This document shows, one piece after another, positions 1 to 9,937 of a stretch of 64,000 nt of DNA. Where the stretch lies: NCBI GenBank assembly GCA_023078555.1, contig CM041200.1, positions 6,673,361 through 6,737,360 of the forward strand. The letters are read 5' to 3'. This stretch comes from Ulva prolifera. Taxonomy: Eukaryota; Chlorophyta; Ulvophyceae; Ulvales; Ulvaceae. The notes under the pieces are model-generated. The model was not told where the DNA came from. It was given only the letters and a program-made list of their open reading frames with translations, and ran no database searches. How positions within the stretch are numbered: position 1 is the stretch's first letter; every line of letters begins with the position of its first letter. A program made the translations under genes and the position numbers.

Positions 1-1677
1 ACGGACCAATTGCGTACATGACTGTTGCAACATGTTGCCGAGGCCTCGTGAGCCAGACCCTTGAAATCGTGACGCAGCCCAGCCGTGGCGGCGAAGAGGC
101 GGCGGCACACGTGTCTGGGCTTGCTGCGAACTGCGGGCCCGGAAATCTGTCATGGCATGTCATGGCGGACTCACCTTGCGACTCACTGAGTGAGATTCTT
201 CAGTGCAGATAGGTGGTAGAGCGTAAGCCATTTTGCATCTATGAATTGCGATGCAAAATTCAGTTTTCTCGACAGTTGATCAGAACCTACATCTGGCGTG
301 TGAACACAGCTGCAGTTTCCGACCTCTCGACCAGAACCGAACGCGACTGTAATCCAACTTCTTCACCTCACCACGCAAGAAGATTGAGGAGGCACGCCAC
401 CTTCATCGCTGTAGTGGTTATCTGTCGCACTTGCTCGCTCAAGTTAACGCTGGCCGCTTAAGCTTTGTGAGCGTGTTGTCACCTAGGCCTGCAGGGCTTT
501 CAAAGTTGTCGTCCGCATACGAATCTATGCTTGCTTGTTACGGGTACAGAGAAGCTTGTCTGTTGCATTGTACAACGAGACGTGTTTCGCCCATGATTCG
601 GCCTTCAGAGCCTTGTTTTCTCCATCTTGCATTTCCAGATCTTTGCACTCGTTCGCCGATCAATGCGCTGCTACGCACTCGGGCAGCCTTCCTAGGGCCA
701 GCTGCTGATGTGCTGCATGTATTTTGTATCCATGTTGTCGGAACCATCGGCCGGGCCCTGACACATGCTTTGGGATGCAGCTGAGCTGCAGTACTAGCGC
801 GACATGTGCACAGCGAAACGTTTGGTGTTGGGTCCGTCTGCGCCCGCTCACTCCCGCGAACAGTACATGCTGGTGCTGCTTCCTAAGTACAGAGATTCGT
901 GCGTTGTGTCTGGTACCGCCGGTTCACTTGGGAGGCGCTCTCGAGCTCTTGTGAGACGCATTCTTCTCGAGCAGCTTGAACAACGCGTGCTCGAATCATG
1001 TGGCCTCAACCATGTGTACTTCGGTGTACATGTGGCATATGGTGGCGTCCTTTATGACGTCGATAACTTAAAGACGTGGCTTCTAGCTGGCGTGGTTCCT
1101 GATAATCACGTCGACCGTTGCAGCGCTTCCACCGGGGCCGTTCCCGTGCTGCAGCGTATACCATTGTAGACAGTTGGCAGTGGTGACATGGCCATATAGA
1201 CAGTGGGTTGTGGCAGGCTCATTATGGACTCATCGAGGCGCAGCGTGTGCATGTCCAAAACGTATGCCACACGCCTGCACCAAATGCATGCAACCAGATG
1301 CTGAGCACTGAACAAGCTGCAGGAACAAAGCCACTTCACCAATACATCATCAAACGGATCAATGGATTTCAAGGCAACCATGAAGAAGCATAAGGTGCCA
1401 AGCATCACAACAGCACACTGCCTGGGCAGCCTTGGAACCAGGGCAGGCGGAAACGTGCGTTCTCTCCACTGCATATCGCTGGTTGTAGGTGTGACCATAT
1501 TGATCAATGTCCATGCGATGTGATTCCCATGTCGGCTTCGATTCAATATGCACGCGTGTGCTGGCCCGCATCACACCGCATGATACAGTGACACCCTTGG
1601 GTGCATCTTGAAGCACCGATGCTGCGCGCTAGCTAGCAGCCAACTTGAGATTGCTCTAAGCTTCAGAGCTCCTGCAG
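1..1677. other. Upstream region without a recognised gene
   Basis: This stretch precedes the kinase-like exon at 1678. One plus-strand open frame (804-1169, 121 codons, ATG start) has a plausible protein-like composition, with an Arg/Leu/Glu-rich segment followed by a Tyr/Gly-rich segment, but no family is recognised. It could be an upstream exon of the kinase-like gene or chance. Exons encoding the glycine-rich loop missing from that gene would be expected here and were not identified. Confidence 0.3.
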
Positions 1678-3339
1678 GTGACCTGCGTCCACGCGCAGCT
1701 GTCGGATGGGACAGAGGCAGTCGGCGCCCTGAAGGAGCTCTCACAGCAGAGCCGCGAAGACCCGGGCCGCTGTGCAGAGCAGCAACACCGCCTCGCAGCC
1801 GAGGCATGCATCATGCTCCTCATGCAAGACGCCGGTTCACACCCCTGCGGGGCGGGGTGCCCGCACCTCCCGCGCCTCCTGGGGGTCTCCTCTTCAGCGG
1901 CAGCCCCTGCTCCCGACCCGCCCTTCCCGGGCAAAGCCCCCCTACCGGAGCCTGACCTTCCCACCCAGCTGCTCATGCATATCGCCGACGGCGGCAGCCT
2001 GCCCGAGTTTCTCCACAAGCGCCATGCGGGCGTGTGTGCCAGTGGAGACACCCAGAAGAAGCCTGAGGGTGGGGCCGTGCAGCTGGCACACGAGGCGCTG
2101 CTCACGGAGCTTGAGGTGTGGCGCGCGGCGGAAGGCGTGGTTGACGCGGTGATGCACATGCATCGGGGGGGCTACGCACATGGCAACATCAACCCTGACA
2201 ACGTCGTATTCACGGACGACGGGGAAGCACAGCTGGTCGGGCTTGGGTCCGCTCGCCCGCTTGGCACAGCGGTCGTCAGCGCAGTCGGTACGCCAGGGTT
2301 CGTGGCCCCTGAGATGCTGAAGGCGCTATGGGAGGGCCGCTGCGCCACGGTCTCGGCAAAGACCGAAGTGTTTGCCCTCGGCTCCTTGCTGGCGGTGATG
2401 GTTCTGCGTACGCGTGGGGGTGCCACACGGGAGCATGGACTGCCAGCGGAGGAGCTGGAGACGCTGACTCATCGCACTGGCATCGCGGCGGCGTATGCGG
2501 ACCGGGACTTCACCTGTAGCCACAAGATGAAGCAGGTCATCCGCTTTGCCACAAAGGTGAGGGCCCGCGAGCGCCCGAGCCTGTGCCACATGGCCCGCCT
2601 CATCTCGCGCGGCCGGCAAGAGGCTGAGAGGCGGCACGCGCACGCCTCGGAGGACCAAACCCAAGCTCTCCCGCACGCTAAGCCTCCCCGCAGCCATCCC
2701 CAGGACGCAGCCGCGCCACTGCACCCAGAACCACTGCAGTGTGCAGAACCTGCGTTGTGCGATCTTCCTTCATTGCTCGTCCCCCGACTGCCCACCACGT
2801 CACCTCCGGCTCTGGACGATTCGTGTCGCGGAGGCAATGTGAGCATTCCGGCGCTGATGTGCGCCGCAGCTGGCGCCGCCGCCCCGCACCCGTCACCACG
2901 CACGCCAACTGTGCCGTACTGCGGCACCCCTCGATCCGCCCTGCAGCACACACCATGCTCGAGGATGCACAACACCCCGACAACTCCACACACAGCCTAC
3001 TCGCCGATGCGGGCGACCGCCGCTTCCCCCCGGCGGGGCAAGGGGACTGCTCCTCACAGTGCCGTCACACAGTGGCCACAGGGGACGCTGCAGTGGCCGG
3101 TCGCCCCTAGTACGTACCTCGGTGTTCAGCTTCCGGGCGCGCCGCCGCAGGGGCAAGGGCAGCCGCAACGCATAGCTCTGCCGGAGGGTGGGCACCTGGC
3201 GCATGAGCCGCACCCGATGGCGCAGATGATGCATGTAATGCAGCCGGCTATGTATGTGCCGCCAGGCCTCCGGGCGCAGCATGTGCCAGCGAATGTGAAG
3301 GTGCCGTGGAGCGTGCCGGCTGCATGGCAGAGTGCGTAG
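1678..3339 (+). CDS. Protein-kinase-like exon, probably a pseudokinase with a Pro-rich tail
   Basis: The open frame follows a good acceptor (CTGCAG ending at 1677), so it is probably a 3' exon rather than a complete gene; its first codon is GTG. The first ~285 residues resemble a protein kinase fold. A beta-3 lysine lies in VGALKEL near residue 18, the catalytic-loop position reads HGNINPDN, the DFG position reads VGLGSAR, and GTPGFVAPEM matches the APE motif. The catalytic Asp (HRD) is Asn, the following Lys is Asn and the DFG Asp is Gly, so phosphotransfer is unlikely and a scaffold or pseudokinase role is inferred. The glycine-rich loop must lie in an unseen upstream exon. The last ~250 residues are Pro/Ala/His-rich and look disordered. 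It ends in TAG. The kinase-like call is fairly secure; the biological role is unknown. Confidence 0.6.
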   Translation: MTCVHAQLSDGTEAVGALKELSQQSREDPGRCAEQQHRLAAEACIMLLMQDAGSHPCGAGCPHLPRLLGVSSSAAAPAPDPPFPGKAPLPEPDLPTQLLMHIADGGSLPEFLHKRHAGVCASGDTQKKPEGGAVQLAHEALLTELEVWRAAEGVVDAVMHMHRGGYAHGNINPDNVVFTDDGEAQLVGLGSARPLGTAVVSAVGTPGFVAPEMLKALWEGRCATVSAKTEVFALGSLLAVMVLRTRGGATREHGLPAEELETLTHRTGIAAAYADRDFTCSHKMKQVIRFATKVRARERPSLCHMARLISRGRQEAERRHAHASEDQTQALPHAKPPRSHPQDAAAPLHPEPLQCAEPALCDLPSLLVPRLPTTSPPALDDSCRGGNVSIPALMCAAAGAAAPHPSPRTPTVPYCGTPRSALQHTPCSRMHNTPTTPHTAYSPMRATAASPRRGKGTAPHSAVTQWPQGTLQWPVAPSTYLGVQLPGAPPQGQGQPQRIALPEGGHLAHEPHPMAQMMHVMQPAMYVPPGLRAQHVPANVKVPWSVPAAWQSA

Positions 3340-5233
3340 AGCTGGCAGGCGCGACGTAGCTAGGGGCAATTGAGTTTCGGTGGGATCCATGGCAATGTTC
3401 TGTTCAATGAGTTGAGGAAAGGATGCAAGCTGGCCCCTCTTTCGAAAGATCGTGGTCTTGATTCCATGTGTGCTTTTGGAATCGAAGCAGCCGTGCGTGA
3501 CCACCTCGCTTAGCACAGGAGGAGGCCCTGTGAATTGCGTACGGTTGTCCGGAGTGGATTTCCAGGTGGTTTCCCCCTTCGGCATATGTAGCCTGGATCC
3601 TCTGGAGTTGTCAGTGTCCGGTCAGGACACCTTTCAGCAGACCCAGATTCGCTTTGCTACACTATGCACTGTCGCTGTAACGCTGCGTCTGCACGTTGTA
3701 AGACTGCACGTGCTTGACCAGATGACTCCTGATACACAGCCTCTGCGATTGCCAGGACTCCCTAGTACCCAACCAGCGAAACATGAGTAGAGCTTGTGAG
3801 GTCCCCCCCCCCCAAAACTCACATGTGCACTCACGCGAGAAGTCCATCAGAGGCACAACGATTCAAGGCTCGGGCGCATCACGTGATCTGCAGGGGCTTG
3901 GGCGGTTGCATGGCAGAGGTTTGCAAAGACGCTGCATGATCCAACAGGGAACAATGCCATAAATGCTTCAAGTTACAAGAGGCCTTGCTCACCGAGTGAG
4001 TACCTGGGCAAATACCTTCTGCCTATACTATCAGGACTCACTCGACCTGGCAAGCTCGGTTCTGATGTTGTGTCAGCTTGATCACATGCGATTGTGGTAC
4101 AAGTTTTGCGTCGGAGACATTTGAGACTGTATAATGCGTTGAGGGATCCACGTCCGTGCCTGGTGCTGCCACTCTTTGTCTCCTGTACTTTGTCTCCCAG
4201 GTCCCCACCTGAATACTGCACCTGTCGAAGAGTATATGTATCAGCCCTAACCTTCACAAGTACCGCGTTGATAGTTTTCGAATGCCGCATGCTGGACCAA
4301 TCTGCAGGCTCATCTCTCACCTAGCAGCACCGGTCACCGGAAGTGACAACGATCTGATCGATGTCAATAAAAACGTCAGAGCTATCGACTTGAACCAAGT
4401 ACGCCCTATCAATCAGCTAACTATCAGGTGTGCAGATTCAGCCCTTGACTTGCTGAGCTTCTCGCATCGGCGAACAAGCAAGCTGCTTCCCACAGCAACG
4501 TGCGCAACACTGGGCTTCGCCGGCAGCAGCTCCAACAGCTATCCTCGCTAGCAACATCGACAACGCTCAATCTATATCGCTGCAGCGTCAGACTCACGTG
4601 GCTGCTGCGTGGGATGCTTTTCACATGACTGTGCATCGTCCAGAGCGCAGCCGCCCTTGCAAGGGCGTGTCTGCAGCTGTGGGAACGCATCGCCATGTGT
4701 GATCGCCACCATGAGTAGCCCAACTTGTTCCAGACTGGTGTCAGTGGATGTGCTCCTCAGCGACGCTGGACGTCCGGAGCTCCCAGGTGTCTGGCGCTCC
4801 CAAGCTGGGTGTAATGGGGCCCCCGGGCCTTGGCCAACTTGGCCAAAGGGCGCCCTCGCAGACTTGAGCGGCCTAGATGTAGTGCCAAATGACAGGGTCC
4901 AAACCTGCTCTGGCTCCCTGACTGCGATAATGCTGCTTTGTGTGAGCGGCACATCCCAAATTCTGGTCCCGGCTACAGCTGTATGCACGTGAGCCCTCTT
5001 TTGCACACGAGGCCTCTCCTCGTGCCCCTCATGATGCGTTGCACCTTCCTAGGTCTGGATGCGTACGCGCAGCTCTATCAGAAAAAAAAACGCAGCTCGA
5101 ACAGCATGCTCTACCAGGTCCCTGAATGCGTGCTCTGCCTGGACGTGCATGTATAAATACTTCATAGTATACTTCATAGCGCTGTGCGCACGCAGGTACC
5201 GACGCAAAGAAGTTGTCCGGCAGGTCCACCGCA
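3340..5233. other. Intergenic DNA with dispersed repeats; left part of tandem unit 1
   Basis: No gene is recognised. A ~58-bp block at 3456-3513, ending GACCACCTCGCTTAG, recurs at 62230-62287. A diverged copy of the short interspersed repeat seen at 8990-9119 lies at about 3558-3660. There is a C homopolymer near 3807-3817. From about 3990 the sequence is similar to 10120 onward, which marks the left edge of the tandem duplication that includes the TPR-SET gene. Confidence 0.5.
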
Positions 5234-8200
5234 ATGGGGAAAAAGGCAAAGGCTCGGCAGGGGAGTGGCGCCGCATCCGGGGGCGCGCCGGCAGCAGCAA
5301 GGGGCGATGTTCTGGAGTACCTGCCAGTCCTCCGAGAGCACTGCCCGACGCCCTTGTCGGCGGAATATGACAGGATGCCTCCCGAAGCGCAGAGGTCCAT
5401 GCTTGCTGCTCTGAAGGACTACGTCCGAGCACGGTGTGGCCCCTAGGCCACGGCCGCTGCCCTGTTCTGGGCAGGCAATGCTGACCTTTCTGACATCGGA
5501 ACTGAAGGCTCCGGTTGAACCCCAGCTGCAATGCTGGGCCCCTTGTGCTGGCCGCTCCTTCACAGTGTATGATGACGCGTTTCAGCCAACACCTGCTGCT
5601 GTGGCTGCGGAAAAGCCCATGGTCCCTGTATTTGGTCCGTCTTCAGGTGAGCAGCCAATGCCACAGTAGAGCATTCGCAGCTCGCGCGGTGTTTTAGAGC
5701 GCCGTCGCGACGCGTCGAGCACATACCCCACATACCCTGTGTTTGAGACACAATGCTGGTCACCTGCATGTCCTCGCTGATACACGGTAGGCAGCATCGG
5801 CGCCCTGCCCAGGCACGTACCGGCATGTGGTCCCGTTCGCTGGGAGCTGTCAATGTCCTTTATTGGATACGGCTCTGTAACTCCAGCCTTACTTTTCTCT
5901 ACATGCCAAGCCCAACTTTGGCTGTGCAATGGGCCACCCTGCTGGCTGTAGATGCGCCTGCAGCCTCAATCGTATCACTTTCATGACGGATAAGGCAGTC
6001 CAACAGGTGGCTTGCAGTCAACCAATTCTCACAGACTGCGGCAGCCCAAGCACGGGGGGGCGGGAGGCACACTCATTTGCACCGAAGTACAGCATTCACA
6101 CCATGGTCACTCTGCCTGACTGCGTGAATTGGCGTCACAGGAATCAGGAGCTGTTGGTGCGATGCTTGGTGATTTGTTTCGGTGCTTTCCTATACAACGA
6201 GTCCTTTGAGTAATCGACCGAATATCCATTCCCATCGATGATCAAAAGCACCTGTTCTGCAGCTGCTGCTATTATCTCATCATCTCGTCCCGAGCCACGA
6301 GCTCTGCCCCTGCAGGCTTGTTGAGCTGAACATGGAGAACATACAGGACCGCATGCTAGCAGGCCTGCAGCACCTTGGCCTTGCAAGCCACCAACTGGTA
6401 CCGAGAACTTCGACCCAGACACGCCGACAGTGCAGCCTGGCGCAGCTGCTGAGGCGGGAGTTCCCCGCGGCTGAGACACCACCTGGCCACATCGACCAGC
6501 TTCGACGTCTGCTGTCAAGCTGGGGCCTCGAACAGCCTGAGTACGTGATGCTGCTCTCGCACAAGCGCTGCCTGGCGGCACAGAAGCAGGTGCAGACTTG
6601 CTTCGGCATCCCAGTGCGACCATACTTTGAATCGTACTCTGTAGCACAGGGTTCTGGTTATGACAGAAACATCACGGATAGATAGCGAGCTAGTGTAGCA
6701 GGTTGCCTGTGGAACGGTGCATGACTATGTCTGTTTCTCCCACTGTTTTGACCCCTCTGCGTGCTCCTTTCTCATATGAAGCATGATTCATTAGCCGGTG
6801 ACATGCACACATCATACGTCGCCTGGAATCTTGCAAAATGACAGCAGCAGGACAGTATGAACAAGGCGACCACTGAGAGCTCGTTGTGCACGCGCTGAGT
6901 CACCGTGCCGCCTCCACCACTCCACACACATGTGGCCAAAGTTGAGCTTGATCGGCCGAACGATCAAGCCGCTGCACAGATTGTGCCACAGCACGCAGTT
7001 TTCAGTGCAGTTCCGAGACCGCATGCACCGGGGTGAGCACTACTCACAGACGACGACGTCAGTAGCCCGCAAAGGTGGCAGCGCCTCCGGTGGCCTCGTC
7101 GACTGGGACGCACTGCAGCCTGTTACGCAAGACGGCCTGCAGCTCTTCCGGACTGCCGCAGGCAGGGTGCTGGAAGGCGTCACCCTGGCACCGCCGTCAT
7201 GCAACGTGCGCCCTCCAGCCTGTGTGACTATCAATGACAGACTATCACCACAATTCGTGCCAGGTGCAGCATGGAACTAACAGAGTTCATTTGCACAGAA
7301 GTGCTGGGGCGCCTGGTAGCGGTTTGGGGCTGCCATTCAGAAACTGTCCCTGACTATCTGCACTTGTTCCATATGTCCCTGACTATCTGCGCTTGTTCTA
7401 TGTGTCCCTGACTATCTGCACTTGTTCTGTGTGTCCCTGACTATCTTCACTTGTTCTATGTGTTTGGATCCACGACCCAGCAGTTGTGCGCAGGTGGGCA
7501 TGTCCGTCCTCGTGAGGGACAAGTCCGGGCAGGTCACCCATGTTGCCCTTTACAACCAGGTCCCCAGTGGAAGCTCGGCGCTCGACTCGGTGTCCCACCT
7601 CAACAAGAAGTTCCCAGAAGGCACTCGCATTGCCGTTGCTGAACCCTACTACAAGGTCGCGGCAGATGGCACCCGCATGGTGCGCGTCGACTCCCCGTCT
7701 GAAGTGCGCATCCTCTCCAGCGGCGCCACGGCCGCCCCGGCACAGGCTCAGCCCGGCCGTAGTGGCCAGGTGGCCCTGAGCAAGGCCGCGGCGGCAGCGC
7801 GGCAGGCTCTGTCCGCCCACGAATCCGAAACGGCGTTACAGACCGCGCTGGACGCGCTGCGGGCCCCCCACAACCACAGCGTGCAGCTGGCGTGCACGCT
7901 GCTCAACAACCGCGCACAGGCGCTGCTGCGCGCTGGGCACGCTGCCGCCGCGCTGCGCGACGCCGCGGCTGTGCTGATGATTTCCCCAAAGCAGCCCAAG
8001 GCCTGGCTGCGCTACGCTGCCGCGCTGCGTGCCCTGGATGCGCCCGCCGCTGCAGACCGGGCACATGCGGTTTCCGGCCAGGCGGGCAGTGGACTTTCTG
8101 TGGGCACCGCCGCAGGCCCCGCCCGGGCCGCGGCGTCGTCAGGGTGGAGCAAAGAGGTGGAGCTCGCGCGCACGTCTGACCTCGTCCGCCAGGCGGTGTG

Positions 8201-9937
8201 TGCTGCGCGTCCGCGGGTGCGCCCAGCGGGGGGCAGCGGCGAGACAGCGGCACAGCTCAAGGAGGAGGGCAATGCACGGTATCAGGCCGGGCAGTTCCGG
8301 GTGGCCGAGGGGTATTACACGCGGGCGCTGCTCACAGTCCGCGGGGTCGACGAAATCGCGGCGCTTCTGACGCTGGTGGCGGAGGCCTGTCTCAGCTCTG
8401 GCAGCCGCCACACCGCCGCCGCAGCCGCCGCAGCATGCATGCGGATCGTGCACGTCGAAGGCGGAACGCACAAGGCAGTGCCGCCGGCCGCGGCGGTGCT
8501 GGCAAAGGCGCTCCTGAGGCTTGGCGAGCATGCGACCTGCCGCGAGCTGCTGTCTGTTGGTGCGGGAGCTGCGGAGTGTCTACAGGGGCACGATCGGCGC
8601 TCGCTGCTGCAGGACGCCGGCGTGCTGGCGCAGCTCATGTCTGAGTCCCCAGGCACGCCCCAGTCACCCCCACACTTCCCCAAGAGAATATACAGCGAAT
8701 GTAGCTGCTTGGCGGATAACGATTGCATGTCCCCAAGAGAATACACAGCGAATGCAGCTGCTTGGCGGGTCACGGGTGCGTGTCGCCGATACCAACGTAG
8801 GAGCCCAACTTGGGGCTCTTGGGAGATCAGGGCACCAGACTCCTGCATCCCTATAACCTCGGGTGCCCATGCCCTCCCCATGTGATATGGGGCGTGAGCT
8901 TGCGTGTGCAATGCCGACAGCCCTGCAGTTGGGGGAAGGGTGGTGGGGGGTGGAGGTCCCTGACTGGACGTGCCTCGCACCTACGAGCCTACGAGCACGG
9001 TCGTCTGAGGGGGGTTTCCAGGTGGTTTACCCCTTCGGCATATGTGGTCCCGTTAATTCGGAGTAATCAATGTCCAATAGGATACGGCTCAGTAAATTCA
9101 GATTTACTTTACTTTACTTTACGAACCCTTGGCTGCTTGCTGCTCTTGCGTCAAAGCATGTTTATGTTTGCAGACATGCGCACTCTAGCCCGGCTGCGGA
9201 GCGGCTCCGCATCCGACATCGTCAGACACGCCAAACTCGTGGCCATCCCGGGCAAGGGCAGGGGCCTCGTAGCCACACGCAACCTCCCGCCGCGCACAGT
9301 CGTCATCGTCAACCCGGCACTGGTCGCGGCAACCTTTGAAGCCGGCAAGGGCAAGAGCTTCCTGCTCAGCCGCAACGAGACGCACATGATCGAGCCTTCG
9401 CAGGCAGCGCTCAGCTCCAAGGCAGTTCATGCCGCGTCACGCGAGCCGCTTGTGGCCACGACCCTGCTCGGCCTGGACGACAACGGCCCTCGTGTCACCC
9501 ACCGGAGGCCGCTGCCGCTTGTGCCGCTGCGGTCGATGCAGCAGCTGCTTTCCCCCCGAGTGCTCCCGTTGCTGCCGTCTGAGGCGGAGTTTTTCCCTGT
9601 GGAGGAGAGGCAGCAGGTGTCTGCGGATGTTGTGGACCGGGTGATTGGCGTGAACGCCCATGGCAATGGGAAGGTTGGTGACAGTGTGAGCTTCAGCGCC
9701 CTGTTTCCAGTGGCATCCTTGCTGAATCACAGCAGCGACAGTAACTGTGAATTTGGGCACCTAGACCATCTGTTTGGTATGCCTGGTCAGCGGGATGGTA
9801 GCGAAGGGACCCAGGGAGCCCATCCTAGAGAGCATGTGATGGTGGTATTCACCAATCGTGGCGTCACTGCTGGGGAGGAGTTGACTGTGCAGTACCATGC
9901 TGACAAGGCAGTAGTGAAGCGCCACTGGGGGCTGTGA
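5234..9937 (+). CDS. TPR-SET domain protein (SMYD-like / plant SDG-type putative lysine methyltransferase), copy 1, intact
   Basis: Exons I can phase are 5234-5433, 6316-6589, 7050-7205, 7494 to about 8650, and 9174-9937. The first four junctions keep frame; the 3' end of exon 4 is unresolved. Exon 1 starts MGKKAKARQG. Exon 4 carries a conserved N-terminal module (VLVRDKSG...VALYN, then RVDSPSEV) and TPR helices, for example around KEEGNARYQAGQF. Exon 5 is the SET domain: GKGRGLVATR at its start, the SLLNHSSDSN motif that binds the cofactor and forms the pseudoknot, then GEELTVQYH. A post-SET Cys cluster is not visible; the frame ends at HWGL followed by TGA, but GGGCT/GTGA could also be a donor into a further exon. 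Related TPR-SET proteins are putative protein lysine methyltransferases; the substrate is unknown. No stop or frameshift was seen, unlike the two other copies. A 130-bp repeat sits in the last intron. Confidence 0.75.
7345..7460 (+). repeat. 29-bp tandem repeat, four units, in a TPR-SET intron
   Basis: Four consecutive 29-bp units begin TGTCCCTGACTATCT, with a few substitutions between units. They lie in the intron just before exon 4 of TPR-SET copy 1. The homologous intron of copy B (around 45195) has a single unit, so the array expanded, or contracted, after the duplication. Confidence 0.85.
8678..8783 (+). repeat. 53-bp direct repeat, two units
   Basis: Two adjacent ~53-bp units each begin CCCCAAGAGAATA and continue through CAGCTGCTTGGCGG with minor differences. 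They lie just downstream of the TPR exon of copy 1 and are also present in copy B near 46446-46550, so they predate that duplication. They keep the reading frame open but do not look like conserved protein. Confidence 0.7.
8990..9119 (+). mobile_element. Short interspersed element (~130 bp) with TTTAC-repeat tail
   Basis: Compared with the homologous intron in copy B (46749-46756 is the uninterrupted site), copy 1 has an extra ~130 bp flanked by TACGAGCC (8982-8989) and TACGAACC (9120-9127), a near-perfect 8-bp target duplication. The insert ends in a TTTAC-type tandem tail, as SINE-like retroposons often do. Related diverged stretches occur at about 3558-3660, 5790-5900 and 60090-60170. No convincing polymerase III A and B boxes were found, so the exact class is open. 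Confidence 0.6.

Noticed and set aside
2893-3585. Long minus-strand frame opposite the kinase-like exon
   Set aside because: It mirrors the GC-rich Pro/Ala coding strand and overlaps a dispersed repeat; composition is typical of antisense shadow frames.
8678-8783. CRISPR-like or structured repeat array
   Set aside because: Only two direct units with no spacers, in a eukaryotic gene; simple local duplication.
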